Shown: positions 56,718-64,000 of the stretch, in pieces
How positions within the stretch are numbered: position 1 is the stretch's first letter
Layout: each line of letters begins with the position of its first letter
NCBI GenBank assembly: GCA_903881475.1
Contig: CAIRTK010000066.1
Coordinates: forward strand, 100,930 to 164,929
Direction of reading: 5' to 3'
DNA length: 64,000 nucleotides
DNA from: an uncultured Opitutia bacterium
Lineage (GTDB): Bacteria; Verrucomicrobiota; Verrucomicrobiia; Opitutales; Opitutaceae
Position numbers and translations under genes: made by a program
Notes under the pieces: generated by a model
Database searches by the model: none
What the model was told of the DNA's origin: nothing
What the model saw: only the letters and a program-made list of their open reading frames with translations

Positions 56718-58214
56718 ATGAAGCTGGCCGGGCTGTTCTGCCTGGCGGCGGGGGCATGGGCGGCGATCGAGCCCGTGGCGGTGAACTTCGATTACGTGCG
56801 GGTTCTCGCGGAGGCAGATGCCGCCGCACCCTACCGGGCTCCGGCCGATGATCTGCCGGCCCGCTTGGCCGCACTGACCTACGACGAGTATCGCGACATC
56901 CGGTTCCGGCCCGCCCAGGCGCTGTGGCGGAGCGACCGGCTGCCGTTTCAGCTGCAGTTCTTTCATCGCAGCGGGATGTTTCGCGACAAGGTCACCATCC
57001 GGGAATTCAGCCCGACGCACGAGCAGGTGATCCCCTTTGAACGGGAGTTCTTCAGCTATGACCTGGCCAAGGACCTGGGCAATCTGCACTCGTCGCTCGG
57101 CTACGCCGGGTTCCGGGTGCATGCGCCGCTCAACCGGCCCGACTATTACGACGAGGTGATCGCGTTCCTGGGCGCGAGTTATTTCCGGGCGATCGGGGCG
57201 CAGATGGTTTACGGGTTGTCGGCCCGCGGTCTGGCCGTGAACTGTGGGCTGCCGGACCAGGCGGAGGAGTTTCCGCGTTTCACCGATTTCTGGGTGGGCA
57301 AGCCCGCCGCGGGCGAGGTGGCGCTCACCATTTATGCGCTGCTGAAGGGGCCGAGCGTAACCGGCGCCTACGAGTTCGTGGTGCGGCCCGGCAAGGCGAC
57401 GATGGTGGATGTCCGGACGGAGCTGATTTTCCGCCGGCCGGTGCCGCTCCCGGGCGTGGCGCCCCTCACGAGCATGTTCTGGTACGGGGAAAATTCCACC
57501 CGGCCGCCGCGGCAGATGAGGCCGGAAGTGCACGACTCCGACGGCCTCATCGTGCAGGACGTCATGGGCGGCCGCACCTGGCGGCCCCTGCATAATCCGG
57601 ATGCGCCCGAGTTTGCGGATACGCCCGTGCAGCGGCTCGTCCGTTTCGGCCTGATGCAGCGCGACCGCCGGATTGCCAGCTACGAGGACCTCGAGGCGCA
57701 CTATGAACAGCGTCCGTCCGCGTGGATCGAGCCCCGTGGTGATTGGGGCGAGGGCGCCGTGCGGCTGTTCCAGCTGCCGGCGGGCAGCGAGTACGGGGAC
57801 AACATCGTGGCCTTCTGGGTGCCGGCGGCCAAGGTGGTGGCCGGGCGTCCGTGGGAATTTGCCTACCGCATCGTCTGGTCGCTCGGCGAGCCGCCCACGG
57901 ACGGGTTTGCCCGGGTCGTGAACACCCATGAGGGAAACCTGCCCGGGTCGGAGCACGGCCGGTTGTTCTGGGTCGATTTTGCGGATGAAGGCTTCGCCGG
58001 CCGCAACCCGGCCGCGATGGCCGCCGAAATTCAAGTCGGCGATGGCGGGCACCTGCGGTATCACTCCGTCAGCCCGTATCCGCAGATCGGCGGATGGCGG
58101 GTGGCGATCGAGGCCGACGCCGCCGAAGCCGGGCAAACGGTCAGCGTCCGCTGCCGGTTGCGCGCCGGGGCCCAGCCCATCAGTGAAACCTGGTCTTACG
58201 TATGGAAGTCATGA
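56718..58214 (+). CDS. opgG: periplasmic glucan biosynthesis protein OpgG/OpgD
   Basis: This 498-residue periplasmic protein is required for osmoregulated periplasmic glucan backbone synthesis or branching. The start at 56718 gives a signal peptide MKLAGLFCLAAGAWA. The mature part reads FDYVRVLAEADAAAPYRAPADDLPARLAALTYDEYRDIRFRP. Later segments are LGASYFRAIGAQMVYGLSARGLAVNCGLPDQAEEFPRF, SMFWYGENSTRPP and DSDGLIVQ. These are hallmark OpgG/MdoG motifs. Upstream in-frame ATGs (56580, 56688) would hide the signal peptide. The stop overlaps the next ATG (ATGA), so the genes are coupled. Confidence 0.93.
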   Translation: MKLAGLFCLAAGAWAAIEPVAVNFDYVRVLAEADAAAPYRAPADDLPARLAALTYDEYRDIRFRPAQALWRSDRLPFQLQFFHRSGMFRDKVTIREFSPTHEQVIPFEREFFSYDLAKDLGNLHSSLGYAGFRVHAPLNRPDYYDEVIAFLGASYFRAIGAQMVYGLSARGLAVNCGLPDQAEEFPRFTDFWVGKPAAGEVALTIYALLKGPSVTGAYEFVVRPGKATMVDVRTELIFRRPVPLPGVAPLTSMFWYGENSTRPPRQMRPEVHDSDGLIVQDVMGGRTWRPLHNPDAPEFADTPVQRLVRFGLMQRDRRIASYEDLEAHYEQRPSAWIEPRGDWGEGAVRLFQLPAGSEYGDNIVAFWVPAAKVVAGRPWEFAYRIVWSLGEPPTDGFARVVNTHEGNLPGSEHGRLFWVDFADEGFAGRNPAAMAAEIQVGDGGHLRYHSVSPYPQIGGWRVAIEADAAEAGQTVSVRCRLRAGAQPISETWSYVWKS

Positions 58215-58783
58215 ACACCCAGCCCGCCTCGCCCAAACTCCCGCCCGCGCCGTCCGAGGCGGCATGGTCCGCCGCGGCGGAACGCGTCGAACGGTATCTC
58301 CGTGCGCATCACCTGGCCGGGGACCGGCAGCTGGCCCGTCTGACGGCCGACATCATTGGGATTGCCCGCGCCCGGCAGCGGCCAGGAGTGGAGCCCGTGA
58401 CGTTGGCGATGGAAACCGTGGAAGCCTGCATGGGGGCTTGGTTTGCGCAGGTGCTGGGAGCCGGGGCGGCCGATGGGCGGCCATTGCTGGCCCGGGGACG
58501 CGCGGCCCTCGCCATGGGCGAAGTGACGGCCCGCTGGCCGGAGTATTTCCTGCGGCAGGGCGCCGTGCCGGTGGAACTCATCCGGGTCATGCGCGAGGCT
58601 GATCTGGGGCGCCGCCCCGCCGTCCGCCTGGGCCACATGGCGCCGCCGCCGCCCGCGAAGCCGGCGGTCGCGACGGGCTGGCTGAGGTTGCAGGTGTCGT
58701 GCCGCTGGCCGTTCGTGCGCGTGGTGACCGGCTTGGCGGTGGCCATTTCGCTCGCCGGCACGTTCTGGGCGGCGGGGCTGTAA
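58211..58783 (+). CDS. small membrane protein inside the opg operon, unknown function
   Basis: This 190-residue protein overlaps the opgG stop as ATGA at 58211 (an ATG at 58202 is also possible). It is mostly helical and Ala/Arg-rich (WSAAAERVERYLRAHHLAGDRQLARLTADIIGIARAR). One C-terminal transmembrane helix (about 170-188, VRVVTGLAVAISLAGTFWAAGL) follows a Pro-rich linker (MAPPPPAKP). In E. coli OpgH a cytoplasmic N-terminal region of similar size precedes the first membrane helix. Here opgH starts later, so this may be a detached or replacement part. No family was recognised. Confidence 0.7.
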   Translation: MNTQPASPKLPPAPSEAAWSAAAERVERYLRAHHLAGDRQLARLTADIIGIARARQRPGVEPVTLAMETVEACMGAWFAQVLGAGAADGRPLLARGRAALAMGEVTARWPEYFLRQGAVPVELIRVMREADLGRRPAVRLGHMAPPPPAKPAVATGWLRLQVSCRWPFVRVVTGLAVAISLAGTFWAAGL

Positions 58784-58875
58784 CCCGGAGATTTCACCTG
58801 GTGAACGTTTTCACTCACACGACGCACCGGCTTTCGGCCGGTGGCAGAACCGGACGCCCCGAGTAGAAAGAGGCC

Positions 58876-61005
58876 ATGCAGCTCCAGGATTTTGACCCCG
58901 AGCAACTCGATCCCGGCGTCGCCTTCCGGCGGCGCGGTTTTGTGGGCGTCATGGTGCTGCTGGTGCTCGCGCCCGCGGTAGCGCTGATGGCGGATCTCCA
59001 TCTGCGGACGGGTTACGACGGCTGGAAACTTGCGCACCTGGCGATCTTCACGGTCCTCTTTGGGCTGCTGGCCTTCGGCGCCCTGCAGGCGCTGCTGGGC
59101 TTCATGCTTTCCCGGCAGGGCGGGGATGCCTGCCGTATCTCCACGAGTGTGGACTGGGCGGAGGACCGGGCGCCGGTCCGGGCGCGGACCGCGGTGGTCA
59201 TGCCGATCTGCCACGAGGATGCGGCCCGGGTGATGGCCGGCGTGCGGGTGATCTACGAGTCGCTGGAGGCGGACGGGCGGCTGCCGGATTTCGACTTTTT
59301 CGTGCTCAGCGATTCGACCGACCCGAACTGCTGGGTGGCGGAGGAGGTGGCGTGGGCCGCGCTGGTGCGCGAACTCGGGGCGACCGGCCGGATTTTCTAC
59401 CGCAAGCGCCGCGTCAACACGAACAAGAAGGCGGGCAATCTCGCCGACTTCTGCCGGCGCTGGGGCAGCCATTACCGCTACATGGTGGTGCTGGATGCGG
59501 ACAGCATCATGACCGGCGGCGCCATCGTGTCCCTGGCGCGGCTGATGGAACGCAACCCCGGGGTGGGCCTGATCCAGGCGATCCCGCGGCTGGTGAACGG
59601 CGAGACGGTCTTTGCGCGGCTGCAGCAGTTCGCCAGCCGCCTGTACGGCCCGGTGTTCACGGCGGGCATAAATTACTGGCAGCTGGGCGAGGCGAATTAC
59701 TGGGGGCACAACGCCATCATCCGGGTGGCTCCCTTCATGAGGCACTGCGCGCTGCCCGAGCTGCCCGGCGCAGGCCCGTTTGGCGGGCGCATCATGAGCC
59801 ACGACTACGTGGAGGCGGCGCTGATGCGGCGGGCGGGCTGGCAGGTGTGGCTGGCCGCCGACGTGGAGGGCAGTTTCGAGGAATGCCCGGCGAACCTGAT
59901 TGATTTCGCCAAGCGCGACCGCCGCTGGCTACAAGGCAACCTCCAGCATGCCCGGCTGGTGGTGGCGCCGGGATTCCATCCGGTCAGCCGGCTGCATTTC
60001 GCGCTCGGCATCGTGTCGTACCTGGCTTCGCCGCTCTGGCTGGCGTTCCTGGTGCTCTCGACGGCGATCGTCTGGCGCTACAAGGCCACCGGCCTCACGC
60101 CGCTGCCGGTGGACAGCTTTGCGGAGCAGCTGTCGTGGCGGTTTCAAACGGAGGCGGTGCTGCTCCTCGGCCTGACGCTGGGCCTGCTGTTTCTCCCGAA
60201 AATCCTCGCGCTGCTGGACCTGCGGTCCCGTCCGGCGGAAGTCGCGGCCTTTGGCGGCTGGTCGCGGCTGGTCGGGGGAATTTTGCTGGAGACGGTGCTG
60301 TTTACGCTGCTGGCACCGGTCCTGATGCTGTTTCACACCAAGTTCATCCTGCTGACGCTGCTGCGGCGCAGCGTGGGCTGGAAGACGCAGCGCCGCGGCC
60401 GCGACGGCGCGTCCGGCTGGCAGGAAAGCGTGTCCACGCATGCGGGCCACACGGCGCTGGGCGTGATCTGGCTGGCGTTGGCCTGGTGGATCAGCCCGAT
60501 GCTGGCCGCGTGGATGTCGCCGATTCTGGCCGGGTTCATCCTCTCGATCCCCGTGTCGTATTTCACCGGTTGTATCGCCCCGGGGCTGGCGTTGAAGCGG
60601 GCGCATTTTTTTGCGACGCCGGAGGAAAGCGATCCGCCGGAGGAGCTGGTCCGGCTTGAGGAACACCTGTCCGGCCGGAATCGCGGCGCGGCGCCTCTGC
60701 CGGCGGAAGACGCCGGCCTGCTGGAGGCGGTAACCGATCCGTACGTCAATGCGATCCATCTTTCCCAGCTGCGCGCGAAGGACGATCCGCTGCCGGCGAA
60801 CGAGGTCCGCTTTGCGGTCCTGCGTGAGCGGCTCCTGCGGGAAGGTCCGGCGGCGCTGACCTCCCGGGACAAGCTGGCCCTCATGCTGGATGCCGACTCC
60901 ATGAGCCGGCTGCATCGCACGCTATGGGCGGCACCCGAAGCGGAACTGGCGGTCGGCTGGCGCCGGGCGCTCGAGCGGCACGCGGCGGACGCCATGACAC
61001 GCTGA
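58876..61005 (+). CDS. opgH: glucan glucosyltransferase OpgH
   Basis: This 709-residue inner-membrane GT2 glucosyltransferase polymerises beta-glucan from UDP-glucose into the periplasm. VVMPICHEDAARVMAGVRVIYESL, RKRRVNTNKKAGNLADFCRRWG, the DxD at Asp207/Asp209 (VVLDADSIMTGG) and RDRRW ending at Trp351 (QxxRW-like) are diagnostic. It is about 140 residues shorter than E. coli OpgH (847), missing mainly the cytoplasmic N-terminus. The gene just upstream may supply that part. It is the third gene of the opg operon. Confidence 0.95.
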   Translation: MQLQDFDPEQLDPGVAFRRRGFVGVMVLLVLAPAVALMADLHLRTGYDGWKLAHLAIFTVLFGLLAFGALQALLGFMLSRQGGDACRISTSVDWAEDRAPVRARTAVVMPICHEDAARVMAGVRVIYESLEADGRLPDFDFFVLSDSTDPNCWVAEEVAWAALVRELGATGRIFYRKRRVNTNKKAGNLADFCRRWGSHYRYMVVLDADSIMTGGAIVSLARLMERNPGVGLIQAIPRLVNGETVFARLQQFASRLYGPVFTAGINYWQLGEANYWGHNAIIRVAPFMRHCALPELPGAGPFGGRIMSHDYVEAALMRRAGWQVWLAADVEGSFEECPANLIDFAKRDRRWLQGNLQHARLVVAPGFHPVSRLHFALGIVSYLASPLWLAFLVLSTAIVWRYKATGLTPLPVDSFAEQLSWRFQTEAVLLLGLTLGLLFLPKILALLDLRSRPAEVAAFGGWSRLVGGILLETVLFTLLAPVLMLFHTKFILLTLLRRSVGWKTQRRGRDGASGWQESVSTHAGHTALGVIWLALAWWISPMLAAWMSPILAGFILSIPVSYFTGCIAPGLALKRAHFFATPEESDPPEELVRLEEHLSGRNRGAAPLPAEDAGLLEAVTDPYVNAIHLSQLRAKDDPLPANEVRFAVLRERLLREGPAALTSRDKLALMLDADSMSRLHRTLWAAPEAELAVGWRRALERHAADAMTR

Positions 61006-61042
61006 GCCTTCGGCGTGCGCGCTTCCACCGGGTGGATTTTTT

Positions 61043-61209
61043 ACCACGAAGGTCACGAAGCGCACGAAGGCCTGGCATCGATCCTCGGTCATTTTTACAG
61101 GAGGAAACTGAGGTAAGGGAGAAAACCTTTTCCTCCGTTCTCTCCGTTACCTTCTGTAAAACGGCTTGGGGTCTGGATCAGGCCTTCGTGCGCTTCGTGA
61201 TCTTGGGGT
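61043..61209. repeat. two inverted-repeat families nested exactly one inside the other
   Basis: The outer arms, ACCACGAAGGTCACGAAGCG (from 61043) and CGCTTCGTGATCTTGGGGT (to 61209), share the core CACGAAGCGCACGAAGGCCTG. The inner arms, TTTTTACAGGAGGAAACTGA (from 61092) and CCGTTACCTTCTGTAAAA (to 61161), belong to the family at 15528 and 32804. The outer motif CACGAAG repeats every 9-10 bases. Confidence 0.85.
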
Positions 61210-61279
61210 GAACATTTGCCCCGTTGGAAAATCCGTCTTGTTGGCTTGTGTCGGACGCGGGTGCGCGGAAAATTTGCGC

Positions 61280-62584
61280 ATGCAGCCGAACACCGGATTT
61301 GGTCTGGGCACGGAGGAAGTGAAGCGCCGGCATATTTTGCCAAAAGCGCTGATCGTCGGCCTGGTGGCCGGGCTGATCGCATCGGCATTTCGCGTCGCCC
61401 TGCAGACGGTCGAGCAAGGCCGGATTACATGGCTGACCGGCTTGCCGTGGGCGGGCCGGCTGGTGGTCGCGGTGGGCGTGGGTGCCGCGGGCGGGGCGCT
61501 GGGCCTCTGGCTGGTGCGACGGTTTGCCCCGGAGACGGCGGGCAGCGGCATTCCGCACCTGAAGTCGGTGGTCCTCGGGGAACGCGTGCTGAACTGGCGG
61601 CGCGTGCTGCCGGTGAAATTCTTTGCGGGCCTCGCGAGCATTGGCGGAGGCATGGCCCTTGGCCGCGAGGGACCGACGGTGCAGATGGGCGGCGCGACCG
61701 GGTTGATGGTGGCGGGCTGGTTCCGCGTGAAAGCGGGCGAAGGTGAACGCAAGGCGCTGATCAGCGCGGGTGCGGGCGCGGGCCTGGCCGCGGCGTTCAA
61801 CGCGCCGCTGGCCGGCATGATCTTCGTGCTGGAGGAACTGCAGGGCAACTTCACGCCGGTGGTGTTTGTCGCGGCGTTTCTCGCGTCGGTGACGGCGGAC
61901 GTGGTGGGGCGCGTGCTGACCGGGGAAATGCCGGTATTCGCACTCGGGGCGTTGCCGCCGCCGACGCTGGCGGCGCTGCCCGTGGCGCTGGTGCTGGGCT
62001 TGGGCGCCGGGCTGGGCGGAGTGATTTTCAACCGGAGTCTGTTGGGGAGTCTCGATCTGTTTGACCGGCTGCGGGCGTGGCCGGCATGGGCCGTGGGCGC
62101 GCTGGCGGGCGCGGTGGTGGGGCTGGCGAGCGGATTTTTCCCCGTGCTGGCGGGCGGAGGCGGGGCGCTGGCCGAGCAGGCGTTGAGCGGCGCGATCGCG
62201 CTGCGCTGGCTGCCGCTGCTGCTGCTCGCGCGTTTTGCGCTCACGATGATCAGCTACGGCTCCGGCGCCGCGGGCGGCATCTTTGCGCCGTTGCTGGTGA
62301 TCGGGGCATTCGGCGGACTCGCGACGGGCGGGCTGGCCCACGCGGTGGCGCCGGCCCTGGCGCCGCATCCCGCGATTTTTGCGGTGCTGGGCATGGGGGC
62401 GTTGTTCACGGCCATTGTGCGCGCGCCGCTGACGGGCATCGTGCTGATGATCGAGCTGACGGGAAAATACGACTTCATGCTGCCGCTGCTCGTGAGCTGC
62501 CTGGCGGCCTACGGCGTGGCGGAGGCCCTGAACGACAAGCCGATTTACGAAGCGCTGCGGGAGCGGTCGTCCGCGGCGAAGTAA
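61280..62584 (+). CDS. ClC-family chloride channel/antiporter
   Basis: The encoded protein has 434 residues from the ATG at 61280 (MQPNTGFGLGTEEVKRR). The three selectivity motifs are present: GSGIPHLK, GREGPTVQMG with the gating Glu at 130, and GSGAAGGIFAPLLV. The gating Glu points to chloride/proton exchange rather than a channel. The ICHxE-like segment GALFTAIVRAPLTGIVLMIELTG matches the family. Members help acid tolerance or halide export. The open frame upstream of 61280 crosses the repeat and is not coding. Confidence 0.92.
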   Translation: MQPNTGFGLGTEEVKRRHILPKALIVGLVAGLIASAFRVALQTVEQGRITWLTGLPWAGRLVVAVGVGAAGGALGLWLVRRFAPETAGSGIPHLKSVVLGERVLNWRRVLPVKFFAGLASIGGGMALGREGPTVQMGGATGLMVAGWFRVKAGEGERKALISAGAGAGLAAAFNAPLAGMIFVLEELQGNFTPVVFVAAFLASVTADVVGRVLTGEMPVFALGALPPPTLAALPVALVLGLGAGLGGVIFNRSLLGSLDLFDRLRAWPAWAVGALAGAVVGLASGFFPVLAGGGGALAEQALSGAIALRWLPLLLLARFALTMISYGSGAAGGIFAPLLVIGAFGGLATGGLAHAVAPALAPHPAIFAVLGMGALFTAIVRAPLTGIVLMIELTGKYDFMLPLLVSCLAAYGVAEALNDKPIYEALRERSSAAK

Positions 62585-62668
62585 CAGGAGTGGGTGCACT
62601 AGCGGCGCTCTCGCCGCGATCGGGTTAGGCCGGAAGTTTGACCGCGAAGGACGGATCGAGGCATTTTT

Positions 62669-62763
62669 GACCACGGATTACACGGATACCACGGATGGAT
62701 TTCAGGCTAAGACCACCTGCATCGGGATGGTTTATCCTGACCGTATCCGTGATATCCGTGGTC
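62669..62763. repeat. CCACGGAT-type inverted repeat
   Basis: The left arm GACCACGGATTACACGGAT (from 62669) pairs with GTATCCGTGATATCCGTGGTC (to 62763). CACGGAT recurs every 9-10 bases within an arm. The family is also inside 32855-32942. Confidence 0.85.
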
Positions 62764-62884
62764 AGGGTTCGGTGGGCTTTGCGGCCTTGGCGCCCTTCGC
62801 GGTGGAATTCAATCTCGCGCCGGCCCTTTCACCGACATTTCTGCTTTGCGCCTGCGGGCCGGGATGAGAACCTTGCCGGCTGCC

Positions 62885-63787
62885 ATGCCCGCCGAATCCA
62901 TCCGCTACTACGACCGCTATGCCCGGACCGTGAAGACCGAGCTGGTCTACGGGGAGTCCTGGCTGCGGTTCGCCTACGAGAATCCGGCGGGGCGGTTCTT
63001 CGTCTGGCTGGCGGCGCGGCGGATCTGGTTCTCAAAATGGTACGGCCGGAAGATGAACAAGCGGGTGAGCGCGCAGCGGATTCTGCCGTTCATCACGGCG
63101 TACAACATCGATGTCGACGAGTTCGCCAAGTCACCCTTCGACTACAAGAATTTCAACGAGTTCTTCTACCGGGCGCTGAAACCCGAGGCCCGGCCGATCG
63201 CGCCGGAGGAGGGAGTGGCGGTGCTGCCGGCCGACGGGCGGCACCTGGCGTTTCCCAATGTCGACACGGCCGATGGATTTTATGTCAAGGGTATGAAGTT
63301 CAGCCTGGCCGAGCTGCTGGGCGACGCGGCGCTGGCGGCGGACTTTGCCGGCGGGGCGATGCTGATCTCGCGGCTGTGCCCGGTGGATTACCACCGGTTT
63401 CATTTCCCGGTGGCCGGTGTGCCGGGCGAGCCAAAGCTGATCAACGGCTGGCTGTATTCGGTGAGCCCCATCGCGCTGCGGCGCAACATCCGGTACATGG
63501 TCGAGAACAAGCGCATGCTCACCCTGATCCAGTCCCCGGCGTTCGGTCCGGTGGCGATGCTCGAGGTGGGCGCGACGAATGTGGGCAGCATCCAGCAGTC
63601 GCACATCCCGGGCCGCGCGGCGGCGAAGGGCGCGGAAAAGGGCCTGTTCGCCTTCGGCGGCTCCTGCGTGATCACGCTGTTCCAGCGCGACCGCATCCGC
63701 TTCGTGCCGGACCTGGTCGAGCAGAGCGGGCAGTGCATCGAGACCTACGCGCGAATGGGGGATCGCTTGGGCACGGCGACCGCTTGA
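62885..63787 (+). CDS. psd: phosphatidylserine decarboxylase
   Basis: This 300-residue proenzyme makes phosphatidylethanolamine. It self-cleaves before Ser260 in FAFGGSCVITLF to form the pyruvoyl group (usual motif GGST/LGST). Other landmarks are FNEFFYRALKPEARPI, PADGRHLAFP, VKGMKFSLAELLG, SRLCPVDYHRFHFPVAG and EVGATNVGSI. The Clostridium-type long N-terminus (IRYYDRYARTVKTELVYGE) is present. The start at 62885 was preferred to 62846 or 62864 because it matches that family start. It follows a spacer repeat and stands alone. Confidence 0.93.
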   Translation: MPAESIRYYDRYARTVKTELVYGESWLRFAYENPAGRFFVWLAARRIWFSKWYGRKMNKRVSAQRILPFITAYNIDVDEFAKSPFDYKNFNEFFYRALKPEARPIAPEEGVAVLPADGRHLAFPNVDTADGFYVKGMKFSLAELLGDAALAADFAGGAMLISRLCPVDYHRFHFPVAGVPGEPKLINGWLYSVSPIALRRNIRYMVENKRMLTLIQSPAFGPVAMLEVGATNVGSIQQSHIPGRAAAKGAEKGLFAFGGSCVITLFQRDRIRFVPDLVEQSGQCIETYARMGDRLGTATA

Positions 63788-63955
63788 TTTCGGAGGGCGG
63801 ACACCGGGTGCCGGAATGTTTGTTCACCGCTAAGTAAGCCAAGAGCGCGAAGGTAGGGCGGATTATCCCTAGTCCGCTGATCGGTTCTGGAGGAGCTGGA
63901 ATCGCCGCTTGCGTTCGGCACTCGAAAATCCGAAATCGAAAATCGAGTCACACCC

Positions 63956-64000
63956 GCCCGGGTGGTGGAATTGGCAGACACGACGGTCTTAGAAACCGTG
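63956..64000 (+). tRNA. tRNA-Leu (anticodon UAG), 3' part beyond the window
   Basis: GCCCGGGTGGTGGAATTGGC is the usual 5' half of tRNA-Leu. The anticodon stem ACGGT/ACCGT encloses the loop CTTAGAA with anticodon TAG at 63990-63992. The long variable arm, T-arm and 3' end lie past base 64000. Confidence 0.9.

Noticed and set aside
61043..62763. CRISPR array suggested by regularly recurring CACGAAG/CACGGAT motifs
   Set aside because: The units are 9-10 bases apart within palindromic arms. There are no direct repeats of 23-40 bp with unique spacers and no cas genes.

Overview
The window is about 66% G+C bacterial chromosome. It most resembles a member of the Opitutaceae (Verrucomicrobiota). The main clues are an LL-diaminopimelate aminotransferase (DapL) route to lysine, an outer membrane (Mla-type MCE system, TonB-dependent receptors, OpgG/OpgH periplasmic glucans), a rhamnose/alpha-mannoside catabolic repertoire with a fused RhaEW-type aldolase/dehydrogenase, and intergenic spacers packed with long inverted repeats. 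No taxonomic search could be run, so the assignment is an inference.

Layout. 1-3.1 kb: mlaE-mlaF-mlaD-lipoprotein lipid-transport operon, with mlaD cut by an in-frame TAG. 3.2-5.4 kb: dapL and panC, divergent. 5.6-15.4 kb: sugar block with a class II aldolase, a rhamnulose-1-phosphate aldolase/SDR fusion, a ketopantoate reductase, a D-psicose-epimerase-like TIM barrel, a secreted M13 peptidase, an A+T-rich PDZ lipoprotein and rhamnulokinase. 15.6-21.9 kb: malate:quinone oxidoreductase, OPT transporter and GH38 alpha-mannosidase. 22.1-29 kb: a fumarylacetoacetate-hydrolase-family gene and an AraC regulator, divergent from a one-carbon block (UroD-family protein, MTHFR fused to a MetV-like cysteine domain, amidohydrolase, stand-alone MetH-activation-like protein). 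29-32.8 kb: glycine decarboxylase (gcvP) and endonuclease III. 33.06-35.1 kb: tRNA-Val(CAC) followed by decayed fragments of a restriction helicase and a MobF relaxase, i.e. remnants of an integrated element. 35.2-42.7 kb: single genes (BNR-type glycosidase-like protein, P450, KimA-like permease, cyclic-nucleotide-binding protein, TPR protein, phosphoesterase). 42.8-49 kb: a TonB receptor followed by two paralogous periplasmic proteins flanking a YncE propeller, then a truncated TonB receptor butted against a TonB C-terminal fragment. 49.3-56.2 kb: SUMF1-fold protein, coiled-coil membrane protein, chromate transporter, methyltransferase-like protein and ClpB. 56.7-61 kb: opgG, a small membrane protein and opgH. 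61.3-64 kb: ClC antiporter, phosphatidylserine decarboxylase and the start of tRNA-Leu(UAG).

How the genes may work together. The mla genes, opgGH and psd all serve the cell envelope. RhaEW, rhamnulokinase, the epimerase-like protein and the mannosidase fit polysaccharide-sugar use. The AraC/UroD/MTHFR/amidohydrolase/MetH-activation block looks like a module moving methyl groups from an unknown substrate through a corrinoid to tetrahydrofolate. It lies next to gcvP, which feeds the same folate pool, but no corrinoid protein is encoded here.

The most unusual feature at window scale is the spacers. Many spacers longer than about 80 bp hold one or more long imperfect inverted repeats from several recurring sequence families. 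Some are nested inside one another, some touch start or stop codons, and one repeat motif is translated inside gcvP.
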